Below are positions 14,416-23,745 of a DNA stretch of 29,181 nucleotides, piece by piece. Every line of letters starts with the position of its first letter. The stretch's first letter is position 1. Below the pieces are notes generated by a model that had not been told where the DNA came from, ran no database searches, and worked only from the letters and a program-made list of their open reading frames with translations. Source of the DNA: an uncultured Oscillospiraceae bacterium (lineage in GTDB: Bacteria; Bacillota; Clostridia; Oscillospirales; Acutalibacteraceae). The position numbers and the translations under genes were made by a program. Location of the stretch: contig UQFL01000021.1 in NCBI GenBank assembly GCA_900540305.1, positions 1 to 29,181 of the forward strand, written 5' to 3'.

Positions 14416-16640
14416 TGAATAGGCTTATAGCGACCGTTGCCGTTGAAAATACTTTTTTCAGCGGCGCTTCAGATTATGACTACTATATTCCTGACAATCT
14501 TAAAGACGATATAACACTCGGTTCGCTTGTTCGTGTACCTTTCGGCAGGGGAAATGTCATAAGAAAAGGTATTGTTGTTTCAATTTACAGCGCAATGAAT
14601 TCCGAATTAAAGGAAATTATCGGCGTTGATAAAAAACAACAGCCGCTGTCAAAAGAAATGGTTGAGCTTTCATTATGGATGAAAGAGCGCTATTTCTGTA
14701 CTACTTATGATTGCCTTAAACAGATGCTGCCAAGGGGTCTTGGCAAAATAGGCGATAAAAACACTAAAATGGTTCGCCTTCGTGAGAACGAGGCATCTGT
14801 AAAAAAACTCACCCCAAAGCAGCAAACTGTTTTAAATCTTCTTTACGATGTCGGCGCAGCTCAGCTAAATGAAATTTGCGAGTTTTGCTCAGTCGGAAAA
14901 TCTGTAGTTGATAATCTTGTTAAGTACGGTGTTTGCGAATACTATGAAAAAGAGATTTACAGAAATCCTTATTCAAATATAACTTCCAATTGTAAAAAGG
15001 AAGAAATCATATTATCAAATGCTCAGCAAAAAGCTTTTGATACTTATAATGCAATGCTCCATTCAAAGGGCGGAACAGGATTGCTTTTCGGCGTTACAGG
15101 TTCAGGTAAAACGCAAGTCTATCTTCGCCTTATTGATGAAGCTGTGGCAATGGATAGAGATGTAATCGTACTTGTTCCGGAAATCTCGCTCACTCCTCAA
15201 ATGCTTTCTATCTTTCATAAAAGATACGGAAAGCAAGTTGCCGTTTTTCACAGCGGTCTTTCTCTCGGAGAAAGAAACGATGAATATAAAAGAGCATTGA
15301 GGGGAGACGCCAAAATAGTAATCGGCACAAGAAGCGCTGTATTTGCTCCTCTTCAAAATATCGGTCTTATAATTATGGACGAGGAACAGGAGCATACTTA
15401 TAAAAGCGAACGCACCCCGAGATACCAGACAAGGGAAATTGCAAAATTCAGAAGTAAATACAACAAGGCTCTGTTTCTTATGACTTCGGCAACTCCGAGT
15501 GTGGAGAGTTATTCTGCCGCATTGAGCGGTAAGTACACGCTTTGTGAAATGACGGAAAGATACGGTGATTCAAAGCTTCCAAAAGTGATTACTGTTGATA
15601 TGAAACAGGAAATCAAAAATGGCAATAAGTCGCCAATATCAGAGACTTTGCGTGAAATGATAAAAGAGAACCTTGAGCGTAAAAAGCAGACAATACTTCT
15701 TATAAACAGAAGGGGATATAATACTTTTATAGCCTGCAACAGCTGCGGCCATGTTATAACCTGCCCAAATTGCAGTATAAGTTTGACATATCACAGCTAT
15801 AACAATCTGCTTATGTGCCATTACTGTGGATTTGCAAAACCGCTTGATAATATTTGCCCTGAATGCGGTCAAAACAGTATTAGATACAGCGGATACGGCA
15901 CACAGAGAATTGAGGACGAGCTTTCAAGACTTTTCCCTGAAGCAAGAGTTCTTCGTATGGACGCTGATACCACTTCAAAAAAATTCAGTCATCAAAAACT
16001 TTTCGACTCATTTTCAAACGGTGAGTATGATATTCTTATAGGTACACAAATGGTTGCAAAAGGTCTTGATTTTCCTAATGTTACCTTAGTTGGAGTTGTA
16101 AACGCAGATAATTCTCTTTATGATGAAAATTATACGGCGCAGGAAAAATCTTTTGACCTTATAACTCAGGTTGTAGGACGAAGCGGCAGACGTAACGAAA
16201 ACGGCTTTGCGGTTATTCAAACTATCAATCCGTATAATGAAGTTATAAAATATGCTTCAAAGCAGGATTACCACTCATTTTATGAAAATGAAATCGCTCT
16301 GAGAAAGGTGCTGACTTATCCGCCTTTTTGCGATATTTATTCTGTTTCATTTATTTCGGAAGATGAGAATAATGCGGCATTATGCGCTAAAGCCTTTTTC
16401 GAGTTTCTTGTAAAGCTTAATAAAGAAGAATATTCCTCGGAAAAGATAATAGTACTCGGTCCGAGCGCTGCAAAAATCAGCAAATTGAATAATGAGTACA
16501 GATACAGACTTGCAGTAAAATGCAAAAATTCAAAAATTGTTCGCAAAATGTTAAATGACATATTAAATAGATTGTCTAAGATAAAAGAATACAGTGGAGT
16601 TTCTGTCTCTGTTGACCTCAACCCCACCGAATTAAATTAG
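14415..16640 (+). CDS. priA: Primosomal replication-restart helicase PriA
   Basis: PriA recognises stalled or abandoned replication forks, unwinds the lagging arm 3'-5', and reloads the replisome. The 741-residue length is normal. The N-terminal 3'-DNA-end-binding domain precedes the superfamily-2 helicase core with Walker A GVTGSGKT (residues 226-233) and Walker B MDEEQEH, a DEEQ variant common in Gram-positive PriA. Eight zinc-binding cysteines occur as four CxxC pairs (C441/444, C450/453, C468/471, C481/484). Helicase motif V/VI regions lie in LIGTQMVAKGLDFPNV and QVVGRSGRR. There is no separate RBS; the TAATG overlap with rpoZ suggests coupled translation. Confidence 0.97.
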   Translation: MNRLIATVAVENTFFSGASDYDYYIPDNLKDDITLGSLVRVPFGRGNVIRKGIVVSIYSAMNSELKEIIGVDKKQQPLSKEMVELSLWMKERYFCTTYDCLKQMLPRGLGKIGDKNTKMVRLRENEASVKKLTPKQQTVLNLLYDVGAAQLNEICEFCSVGKSVVDNLVKYGVCEYYEKEIYRNPYSNITSNCKKEEIILSNAQQKAFDTYNAMLHSKGGTGLLFGVTGSGKTQVYLRLIDEAVAMDRDVIVLVPEISLTPQMLSIFHKRYGKQVAVFHSGLSLGERNDEYKRALRGDAKIVIGTRSAVFAPLQNIGLIIMDEEQEHTYKSERTPRYQTREIAKFRSKYNKALFLMTSATPSVESYSAALSGKYTLCEMTERYGDSKLPKVITVDMKQEIKNGNKSPISETLREMIKENLERKKQTILLINRRGYNTFIACNSCGHVITCPNCSISLTYHSYNNLLMCHYCGFAKPLDNICPECGQNSIRYSGYGTQRIEDELSRLFPEARVLRMDADTTSKKFSHQKLFDSFSNGEYDILIGTQMVAKGLDFPNVTLVGVVNADNSLYDENYTAQEKSFDLITQVVGRSGRRNENGFAVIQTINPYNEVIKYASKQDYHSFYENEIALRKVLTYPPFCDIYSVSFISEDENNAALCAKAFFEFLVKLNKEEYSSEKIIVLGPSAAKISKLNNEYRYRLAVKCKNSKIVRKMLNDILNRLSKIKEYSGVSVSVDLNPTELN

Positions 16641-16650
16641 GAGAATATAA

Positions 16651-17109
16651 ATGGCTTTAAGAAATATAGTTAAAGTAGGGGATCCCGTTTTAAACAAAAC
16701 AAGCAGAAAAGTAGAGAAATTTGATGAAAAACTTTCCTGCCTTATAGACGATATGCTCGAAACTATGTATGACGCTAACGGCGCAGGCCTTGCCGCAGTT
16801 CAAGTCGGAATACTTAAAAGAGTTGTCGTTATAGATGTTGGTGAAGGCCCGATAGAGCTTGTAAACCCTGAAATCACTCTTATGGAGGGTGAACAGAGAG
16901 AGACTGAAGGATGTCTTTCACTTCCCGGAAAATGGGGAGTAACTATCAGACCTAAAAAAGTTCAGGTTAAAGCACAGGACAGAAACGGCAAATGGCAGGT
17001 ATTTACGGGCGAAGATTTAAAAGCCAGAGCTTTCTGCCATGAAATAGACCATCTTGACGGAATATTATTCACTTCTCATTTAGCTGACGGCAAATTGGAG
17101 GAACAATGA
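16651..17109 (+). CDS. def: Peptide deformylase
   Basis: This enzyme removes the formyl group from the initiator methionine of nascent proteins at the ribosome exit. All three metal-site motifs are present: GAGLAAVQVG (motif 1, valine where proline is usual), EGCLS with metal ligand C88, and HEIDH at residues 130-134 with two histidine ligands and the catalytic glutamate E131. The 152-residue length fits a type-1-like enzyme. AGGAGA gives a clear RBS. It overlaps fmt by four bases (ATGA), so enzymes adding and removing the same formyl group are co-translated. Confidence 0.96.
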   Translation: MALRNIVKVGDPVLNKTSRKVEKFDEKLSCLIDDMLETMYDANGAGLAAVQVGILKRVVVIDVGEGPIELVNPEITLMEGEQRETEGCLSLPGKWGVTIRPKKVQVKAQDRNGKWQVFTGEDLKARAFCHEIDHLDGILFTSHLADGKLEEQ

Positions 17110-18035
17110 AAATAGTTTTTATGGGAACGCCTGATTTTGCCGTTCCCTCACTTAAAAAACTTGTTGAAAATAAATATGAAATCGCCGCTGTTTTTACTCA
17201 GCCTGACAAAAAAGTAGGCAGAAAACAGGTTTTAACGCCGCCTGAAGTGAAAAAGACAGCATTGGAATATGATATACCTGTTTATCAGCCGCAAACTCTT
17301 AAAAGTGGCGAAGCTGAAGAAATCATCAAAGGTATTAATCCCGATATTATTATTGTTATCGCTTACGGAAAGATTCTTCCAAAGCAGATATTGAATATAC
17401 CAAAATACGGATGTATAAATGTTCACGCATCACTTTTGCCAAAATACCGCGGCGCCGCTCCGATTCAGTGGGCTGTGCTCAACGGTGATAAAAAAACAGG
17501 CGTTTGCATTATGCAGATGGATGAAGGACTTGATACAGGCGATGTTTTGAATACCGTTGAAACAGAAATAGGTATAAATGAAACCTCAGCAGAGTTGTTT
17601 GACAGACTTTCAGAAATCGGCGCTTCAGCTTTGATTGACACTTTAAAAGATATTGAAAGCGGTAATATTACGCCGATTAAGCAGACGGGTGACTCCTGTT
17701 ACGCTTCAATGATTGATAAATCTATGTCTGAAATTGACTGGAATAAAGACGCTTTTGAAATTCACAATAAAATAAGAGGACTTCAAACATGGCCGTGCGC
17801 CCAGACTAAAATCAATGGCAAAGAAGTTAAAATTCATAAGTCTGTTTTGACTGATATAGTATCTGAATTAAAGGCAGGAAGTGTATATCAGGCAGACAAA
17901 AAACTGCTAGTTGTATGCGGTGACGGAAAATGTATTGAAATTCTTGAAATTCAGCCAAGCGGCAAAAAGAAAATGGATATAAAATCTTTTCTCGCAGGTA
18001 ACAAATTGGAGAAAGGCTCTTTAGTAGGTGTTTGA
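17106..18035 (+). CDS. fmt: Methionyl-tRNA formyltransferase
   Basis: Fmt transfers a formyl group from 10-formyl-THF to initiator Met-tRNA. The 309-residue protein begins MKIVFMGTPDFAVPSLKKL, the typical Rossmann-like N-terminus. It carries the catalytic-site motif HASLLPKYRGAAPIQWA with H107 and the later MDEGLDTGDVL. The C-terminal tRNA-binding barrel covers about residues 205-309. It links with the folate enzyme upstream (cyclo-ligase at 6745) only through shared cofactor chemistry. It is ATGA-coupled to def, and its stop lies just inside the leader of the next gene. Confidence 0.96.
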   Translation: MKIVFMGTPDFAVPSLKKLVENKYEIAAVFTQPDKKVGRKQVLTPPEVKKTALEYDIPVYQPQTLKSGEAEEIIKGINPDIIIVIAYGKILPKQILNIPKYGCINVHASLLPKYRGAAPIQWAVLNGDKKTGVCIMQMDEGLDTGDVLNTVETEIGINETSAELFDRLSEIGASALIDTLKDIESGNITPIKQTGDSCYASMIDKSMSEIDWNKDAFEIHNKIRGLQTWPCAQTKINGKEVKIHKSVLTDIVSELKAGSVYQADKKLLVVCGDGKCIEILEIQPSGKKKMDIKSFLAGNKLEKGSLVGV

Positions 18036-18036
18036 T

Positions 18037-18726
18037 ATGTGGGATATGTATGTTTATTATTTAACCGGATTTATTATGGTACCGGTAATAGTATTTGCAT
18101 TTATCTGTCAGCTTAAAGTTAATTCAAACTACAAGAAATTCAGTAAAATTGCCAATTCAAGAGGTATGACAGGCGCCGATGCGGCTTACAACCTTTTAAG
18201 AATAAACGGTATAACTGATGTTAAAATAAGAAAAATTCAGGGTAATTTAACAGACCACTACAATCCTCAAACAAAAGAAATATGCCTGTCAGAGGGTGTA
18301 TTCGGCTCAAGAAGTATTGCGGCTGTCGGAATTGCCTGCCACGAGGCGGGACACGCCTGCCAGCACGCAGTGGGATATTTTCCTCTTAAAATAAGAAACG
18401 CTGTTATTCCCGCAACTAAATTCGGCTCAACACTCGGAATCCCGCTTGCTTTATTCGGAATAATCTTTAATTTTGAGCCTCTCATTTATGTAGGTATAAT
18501 ATTATATTCAATAGTTGCTCTTTTCCAGCTTATCACTCTTCCCGTTGAGTTTAACGCATCTAAAAGAGCGCTTCAAACAATTTCCGCAAACGGCTTTCTT
18601 GTAGGTGAAGAGTACAACGGGGCAAAAAAAGTTTTGACCGCCGCAGCACTTACTTATGTTGCCGCACTTGCTTCGTCCCTTGCAACTCTTCTGCGTTTGC
18701 TGATTGTAGCTAGACGAAATGACTGA
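18037..18726 (+). CDS. Membrane zinc metallopeptidase (Zn_peptidase_2, YugP-like)
   Basis: This is a membrane-embedded predicted zinc peptidase of PF04298, best known from Bacillus YugP. HEAGH (H102, E103, H106) in CHEAGHACQHAVGYFPLK provides the zinc site. A hydrophobic helix at the N-terminus (YYLTGFIMVPVIVFAFICQ), two in the middle (LGIPLALFGIIF, PLIYVGIILYSIVALFQL) and one near the C-terminus flank it. I prefer ATG 18037 (229 residues) over GTG 18028, because TAGGTG is spaced seven bases before the ATG. fmt is not overlapped with this choice. The substrate is unknown. This gene is not part of the Bacillus def-fmt-rsmB run, so it is an insertion typical of clostridial versions. Confidence 0.88.
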   Translation: MWDMYVYYLTGFIMVPVIVFAFICQLKVNSNYKKFSKIANSRGMTGADAAYNLLRINGITDVKIRKIQGNLTDHYNPQTKEICLSEGVFGSRSIAAVGIACHEAGHACQHAVGYFPLKIRNAVIPATKFGSTLGIPLALFGIIFNFEPLIYVGIILYSIVALFQLITLPVEFNASKRALQTISANGFLVGEEYNGAKKVLTAAALTYVAALASSLATLLRLLIVARRND

Positions 18727-19954
18727 TTCAAGGCAAACGGCGTTTGAAGTACTGTACAAAATATTTTACGACAAAGCTTATTCAAACATTGCCCTCGATT
18801 CTGCACTTAGCAAAATTGACAATTCAAAGGCTTTTGTTTCAAGGCTTGTTTACGGAGTTGTTGAAAGAAAATTAACTCTTGATTATTTAATTTCACAGCA
18901 CTGCAATAAACCCAAGCCAAAACTCCTTACAATTTTGAGAATGGGAGTATATCAGCTTTATTTTATGGACAGTGTGCCTTCATCCGCCGCTATAAACGAA
19001 AGCGTAAAGCTTGCTAAAAACAACGGGATGCAGTTTTACAGTTCAATGGTTAATGCCGTATTGCACAAAATTGATAACAACAGAATTGATTTTGACAGTT
19101 TGGACGATTTGAGTCTTAAATATTCCATTCCTCAAAACCTTATAAGAATGTGGCAAAAGGCATATGGTAATGAGCGAACAGAGACATTTTTGCCAGCTTT
19201 TAACGAACCTGCGCCGATTTTTATTGTTCCAAACTCAGCACTTATAGATATTGATTCTCTTTCAGTTGCTCTAACAAAAGAGAATATATGCTTTGAAAGA
19301 GACGGCGACCTTTTAAAAATTAAATCCTCAGGCGATATCACCGCTACAAATGCGTTTAAATGCGGTTTGTTTTACATTCAGGATAAATCCTGCTATGAAG
19401 CTGTAAAAGCGCTTGGAATAAAAAAGGGGGAGTCTGTAATTGATGTGTGCGCCGCTCCCGGCGGAAAATCGTTTACAGCCGCTCAGTTCACAGGCAAAAA
19501 TGGCAAAATATTGTCCTGCGATATATATGAGCAAAGAGTGGGATTAATCAAAAATTCCGCAAACAGGCTCGACCTAAATAATATACATACACTTGTTAAT
19601 AACGCTGCTGAATATAATAGTAACATTGAGAAAGCAGATAAAATAATCTGTGATGTACCGTGCAGCGGATTCGGAATTATAAGAAGAAAGCCCGAAATAA
19701 GATATAAGGAGCTTGACACGGTAAAAGAACTTCCCGATATTCAATACAGCATTTTGAAAACTTCGTCTGAATATCTGAATAAAGGCGGAAGAATACTTTA
19801 TTCAACCTGCACGCTCAATAAGCGTGAAAATGAGAAGGTTGTTGAAAAATTTATAAATGAAAATTCTGATTTCCGAATAGTTGAAAGTAGAACAATATTC
19901 CCTGAAATCTCAGGGGGAGATGGCTTTTTCTACTCGGTAATTGAAAGGAATTAA
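18719..19954 (+). CDS. rsmB: 16S rRNA (cytosine-967-C5)-methyltransferase RsmB
   Basis: This SAM-dependent enzyme methylates a cytosine of 16S rRNA. The N-terminal third (about 1-140) is the NusB-like RNA-binding domain (SRQTAFEVLYKIF...VVERKLTLDYL), followed by a linker with a PUA-like fold. The methyltransferase domain has the SAM loop DVCAAPGGKS and the two cysteines of m5C enzymes: C315 in DVPCSG (releases product) and C364 in STCT (attacks C6). The 411-residue length is close to the usual 430-450. It overlaps the zinc peptidase gene by eight bases, and rlmN begins at the base after its stop. Confidence 0.94.
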   Translation: MTDSRQTAFEVLYKIFYDKAYSNIALDSALSKIDNSKAFVSRLVYGVVERKLTLDYLISQHCNKPKPKLLTILRMGVYQLYFMDSVPSSAAINESVKLAKNNGMQFYSSMVNAVLHKIDNNRIDFDSLDDLSLKYSIPQNLIRMWQKAYGNERTETFLPAFNEPAPIFIVPNSALIDIDSLSVALTKENICFERDGDLLKIKSSGDITATNAFKCGLFYIQDKSCYEAVKALGIKKGESVIDVCAAPGGKSFTAAQFTGKNGKILSCDIYEQRVGLIKNSANRLDLNNIHTLVNNAAEYNSNIEKADKIICDVPCSGFGIIRRKPEIRYKELDTVKELPDIQYSILKTSSEYLNKGGRILYSTCTLNKRENEKVVEKFINENSDFRIVESRTIFPEISGGDGFFYSVIERN

Positions 19955-20989
19955 ATGAAAACCGATATTAAATCACTTACATATCCTGAACTTGTAAATG
20001 AAACACAGAAATTAGGTCTAAAACCGTTTAGAGCTAAACAGATATATTCATGGCTTCATAAATTCGGCGCAGTTTCTTTTGATGAAATGAGTAACATTTC
20101 AAAAGATTTAAGAAACACGCTTGATGATAATTATTTCATTCCATCGTGTGAAATTGAAAATAAGTATGTTTCAAAGATTGATGATACAGTAAAATACCTT
20201 TTCAGGCTTTATGACGGCGAATACATAGAATCGGTTATAATGAAATATAAGTATGGCTACACAATTTGTGTTTCAAGCCAGGTAGGATGCAAGATGGGAT
20301 GCAAGTTTTGTGCGTCAACACTTGCAGGATTTAAAAGAAATCTTTCTGCATCTGAAATTGAAGGGCAGCTTCACGCTGCTCAAAAAGATCTTGGAATAAG
20401 AATTTCTAACATTGTATTAATGGGAATCGGCGAGCCGCTTGATAATTATGACAATGTTATAAAATTCTTAAGAAATGTCAATGATGAAAACGGACTAAAT
20501 ATTTCAATGCGAAATATTACGCTTTCTACCTGCGGAATTGTACCCAATATCTATAAATTGATGGAAGAAGACCTGCAAATAACGCTTACAATTTCGCTTC
20601 ACGCTCCTAATGATGAAATAAGAAGCAGAACTATGCCTATTAACGACAAATGGAATATTGATGAAGTACTAAAAGCCTGCAAAGATTATGCAAATAAAAC
20701 AAACAGGCGAGTATCCTTTGAATACACTTTGATTAAAGATGTAAATGATACGGAAGAATGTGCGCTTGAGCTTTCCAGAAGATTAAACGGAATGCTCTGC
20801 CATGTCAATCTTATCCCCGTCAACAATGTTGAAGAGAGAAAAAACATCAGAAGCACTGATGATTCAATAAATAAATTTATGCATTTATTGAAAAAAAACG
20901 GTATAAATGCTACAATAAGGCGTACGCTGGGTAGCGATATAAACGCTTCCTGCGGTCAGCTTAGACGAAAAAAGATTGGAGTGAATTAA
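19955..20989 (+). CDS. rlmN: Radical SAM 23S rRNA/tRNA m2A methyltransferase RlmN
   Basis: RlmN methylates C2 of adenine 2503 in 23S rRNA and of A37 in some tRNAs by a radical mechanism. The [4Fe-4S] motif is C112-x3-C116-x2-C119 (GCKMGCKFCAS), and C333 near the C-terminus (NASCGQLR) is the methyl-carrying or resolving cysteine. GIGEPLDNYDNVIKFL and SLHAPNDEIRSRTMPIN are highly characteristic. The 344-residue length is standard. The ATG directly follows the rsmB stop with no gap (TAAATG), using an AAAGGA upstream in rsmB. Confidence 0.96.
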   Translation: MKTDIKSLTYPELVNETQKLGLKPFRAKQIYSWLHKFGAVSFDEMSNISKDLRNTLDDNYFIPSCEIENKYVSKIDDTVKYLFRLYDGEYIESVIMKYKYGYTICVSSQVGCKMGCKFCASTLAGFKRNLSASEIEGQLHAAQKDLGIRISNIVLMGIGEPLDNYDNVIKFLRNVNDENGLNISMRNITLSTCGIVPNIYKLMEEDLQITLTISLHAPNDEIRSRTMPINDKWNIDEVLKACKDYANKTNRRVSFEYTLIKDVNDTEECALELSRRLNGMLCHVNLIPVNNVEERKNIRSTDDSINKFMHLLKKNGINATIRRTLGSDINASCGQLRRKKIGVN

Positions 20990-21718
20990 TTGAAGATTGT
21001 TGCCAAAACAGACAAAGGCAAGGTTAGAGCATCTAATCAGGACGCATATGCAGTCGGAGAATTTCCCGATGAAGTTGCATGGGCAGTAGTATGTGACGGA
21101 ATGGGCGGCGCTGCAGGCGGTAACATTGCATCTGCTCTTGCCGTAAAAGTAATTAGCGACAAAATTAACGCCTCTTACAGAGAGAAAATGTCACCGTCTT
21201 CAATTAAAAATATGCTTGATTCAGCGCTGATTGCCGCAAACCTCGAAGTTTACGACATGGCGGACACCAAGCCCGAATTAAGAGGAATGGGAACAACAGT
21301 AGTTTGTGCTGTTGTTAAGAATTCCTGCGCCTATATTGCTCATGCGGGCGACAGCAGAGCATATATATTTAATAAAGACAATCTTTCACAGGTTACAACT
21401 GACCACAGTTTTGTTCAAGACCTTGTTAATAAGGGTAAGATAACCGCAGAAGAGGCCCAGAATCATCCTAATAAAAATCTTATCACCCGTGCCATCGGTG
21501 TAGACAAATCAATTGAGATTGATTTTGATGAAGTCGAAATGGCTGATGATGATGTGCTTATTATATGTACTGACGGACTTTCAAACTATGTGTCAGATAT
21601 GGAAATGATAAACGAGGTAAGCGACGGAAGATATTATGCTTTCGCGGACAGGCTTGTAAAAAAAGCAAACAACAACGGCGGCGGCGACAATATAACAGTT
21701 GTTGCAATCGCAAAATAA
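20990..21718 (+). CDS. prpC: PP2C-type Ser/Thr protein phosphatase PrpC
   Basis: This metal-dependent PPM phosphatase reverses phosphorylation by the PrkC kinase encoded next. Metal-binding motifs are in order: VCDGMGGAAGG, HAGDSRAYIF, TDGLSNYV and GGGDNITVVAI. The 242-residue length is typical of stand-alone bacterial PP2C (Stp/PrpC). It starts with TTG 20990, immediately after the rlmN stop, with GGAG eight bases upstream; no ATG exists before the conserved core (MKIVAKTDKGKVRASNQD as translated). prpC-prkC-rsgA is a strongly conserved Firmicutes trio. Confidence 0.95.
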   Translation: MKIVAKTDKGKVRASNQDAYAVGEFPDEVAWAVVCDGMGGAAGGNIASALAVKVISDKINASYREKMSPSSIKNMLDSALIAANLEVYDMADTKPELRGMGTTVVCAVVKNSCAYIAHAGDSRAYIFNKDNLSQVTTDHSFVQDLVNKGKITAEEAQNHPNKNLITRAIGVDKSIEIDFDEVEMADDDVLIICTDGLSNYVSDMEMINEVSDGRYYAFADRLVKKANNNGGGDNITVVAIAK

Positions 21719-21748
21719 TATATTCGCCTGAAAGGCTGTGTGTTTTTT

Positions 21749-23743
21749 ATGGAAAATTATGTTGGAAAAAGACTTGACGGACGATATGAAGTTCAAGAGA
21801 TAATCGGCGTTGGCGGTATGTCCGTTGTTTACAAGGCTTATGATAATGTTGATGACAGAATAGTGGCCGTAAAAATACTTAAAGACGAATTTTCTAACGA
21901 CGCTGATTTTGTAAGACGCTTTAAGAATGAGTCTAAAGCTATCGCCGTTCTTTCTCACCCAAATATTGTTAAGGTTTATGATGTTAGTTTCGGCGAGAAA
22001 ATTCAGTATATCGTTATGGAATATGTTGACGGCATAACTCTTAAAGAATATATTCAAAAACAGCATATCATAACTTGGAACGACGCCGTATTTTTCACTA
22101 CTCAGATTCTTCGTGCACTTCAGCACGCCCATGATAAAGGTATAGTTCACAGAGATATCAAACCTCAGAATATTATTTTGCTTCAGACAGGCAATATAAA
22201 AGTTACAGATTTCGGAATTGCCCGTTTTTCAAGAACAGAAACGAGAACCCTTACTGAAAATGCAATCGGTTCCGTTCACTATATCTCACCCGAGCAAGCA
22301 AAAGGCGAGTTTACCGATGAACGAGCAGATATATATTCCGTAGGCGTTGTACTTTATGAAATGCTTGCAGGAAAAGTTCCGTTTGACGCTGACAGCGCCG
22401 TTTCTGTTGCACTTATGCAGCTTCAAAAAGAGCCTAAAAAGCTTACTGAAATCAATCCTAATATTCCTCTCGGCATTGAGCAAATCTGCTTCCACGCAAT
22501 GCAGAAAAACCCGCAGGACAGATATCAGACAGCCACCGAAATGCTGCTTGATCTCGAAGATGTAATCAGAAATCCTATGGCTACATTTGATTACACTTAC
22601 TTTGTTGATAAAGAGCCAACAAAGTATATCTTCAAGGAAGAACTTGCAAATCTCGGCAATTCAGAGCATAAGGAAGAAGCTGTTGAAGAATACCCGGAAG
22701 AGGTAGAAGAACAGGACCCTAACCATAAGAAAAAAGTTATAACTGCTGTTGTTGTAGGCGTAATCCTTCTTATTGCGGCAGTCACTGGACTTATTATTTT
22801 CCTTACTCAGGGAGTTAACACCGAGACAAAAGCGCTTGATAATTTTGTGGGTATGTCTTATGACACTCTTGTTTCGAGCAGTGAATATGATTATCAGTTT
22901 GTAGCTGAATATGAAAGCACTGATGAATATGAGGCAGGAACGGTTATTTCTCAGTCTCCCGAGGCAGGAGAAAGGGTTATTTCAGGCACAACCGTTACTT
23001 TGGTAGTTGCAACTGATACAGGCGGAATAACTGTTCCAAACTGCTATAATTTAACTCAGGAACAGGCTGAGAGAGCACTTGAACTCAATGAACTCAATAA
23101 CTATACCATAAGCGAGGTTTCAAGCGAAACGGTTGAAGAGGGCAGGGTAGTTTATACCGAGCCTAAGGCAGGAACAGCAGTTTCAGCCGAGCAAAACATA
23201 ATCGTATACATTTCCACAGGTGCATCAACAACTCAGGTTCAAAAGTATAAAGTTCCAGATGTTACAGGTCTTTCACAAAGCGATGCTCAGGAATTTTTGA
23301 AAAAAGCAGGATTTACAAATATTACAGTTGAAACAACAGACAGCGCAGTAAGAAAAGGCGTAGTTCTCGACCAGAGCCCTGCTTACGGAACAACTGCAAA
23401 AGCTGATGAAGCTATAAAAATCATTGTTTCAACAGGTGTAACCACAACTGAGCAGCAGCAATTTACCGTTACTCTTAAAATTCAGCTTCCAAGCTATCTT
23501 GACGGCAACACCGCTCCGAAAGACACGCTTGTTGTTACAGTAAACGGCGAAGCATATCCTTCAAGGTCTGTAACTCTCAACGGTTCAACAGTTGAATATG
23601 CAATACCTGCTCAGAAAGACAGTGAACTGAATGTCGTTTTACAGCTGACTGAAACAAATGAAGTTCATGAAATTCAGCGTATAGTTGTAAATGAAAACAA
23701 AACGGTTGATGTTAAATTCCAAACTACAAGCGGACAGGAATAA
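21749..23743 (+). CDS. prkC: PASTA-domain eukaryote-type Ser/Thr kinase PrkC (PknB)
   Basis: This membrane sensor kinase responds to muropeptides or lipid II. In Bacillus it triggers spore germination and adjusts wall growth. The intracellular kinase domain (about 10-270) has the glycine loop IGVGGMSVVYKA, the lysine of VAVKIL, the catalytic HRD loop at residues 134-136 (VHRDIKPQN), DFGIARF and a Thr-rich activation loop (SRTETRTLTENAIGSVHY). After an acidic linker comes one membrane helix (about 330-353). Three extracellular PASTA repeats follow (roughly 366-575), then a beta-rich C-terminal domain. I chose ATG 21749 from family alignment (MENYVGKRLDGRY). GTG 21740 would add MFF and is closer to AAAGG at 21731, so the start is uncertain. 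Confidence 0.95.
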   Translation: MENYVGKRLDGRYEVQEIIGVGGMSVVYKAYDNVDDRIVAVKILKDEFSNDADFVRRFKNESKAIAVLSHPNIVKVYDVSFGEKIQYIVMEYVDGITLKEYIQKQHIITWNDAVFFTTQILRALQHAHDKGIVHRDIKPQNIILLQTGNIKVTDFGIARFSRTETRTLTENAIGSVHYISPEQAKGEFTDERADIYSVGVVLYEMLAGKVPFDADSAVSVALMQLQKEPKKLTEINPNIPLGIEQICFHAMQKNPQDRYQTATEMLLDLEDVIRNPMATFDYTYFVDKEPTKYIFKEELANLGNSEHKEEAVEEYPEEVEEQDPNHKKKVITAVVVGVILLIAAVTGLIIFLTQGVNTETKALDNFVGMSYDTLVSSSEYDYQFVAEYESTDEYEAGTVISQSPEAGERVISGTTVTLVVATDTGGITVPNCYNLTQEQAERALELNELNNYTISEVSSETVEEGRVVYTEPKAGTAVSAEQNIIVYISTGASTTQVQKYKVPDVTGLSQSDAQEFLKKAGFTNITVETTDSAVRKGVVLDQSPAYGTTAKADEAIKIIVSTGVTTTEQQQFTVTLKIQLPSYLDGNTAPKDTLVVTVNGEAYPSRSVTLNGSTVEYAIPAQKDSELNVVLQLTETNEVHEIQRIVVNENKTVDVKFQTTSGQE

Positions 23744-23745
23744 AT

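Noticed and set aside
18028..18036. GTG 18028 as start of the zinc peptidase
   Set aside because: ATG 18037 has TAGGTG at a seven-base spacing, while the GTG has no well-placed RBS.
21719..21748. Small hairpin (GCCT-GAA-AGGC) and T-run between prpC and prkC as terminator
   Set aside because: The stem is only four base pairs and separated from the T-run; the two genes are almost always co-transcribed.
21593..22150. Long open frame on the minus strand (185 codons) across prpC/prkC
   Set aside because: It lies antisense to two well-conserved genes, has no RBS and shows no recognisable protein features; it is a shadow of codon bias.
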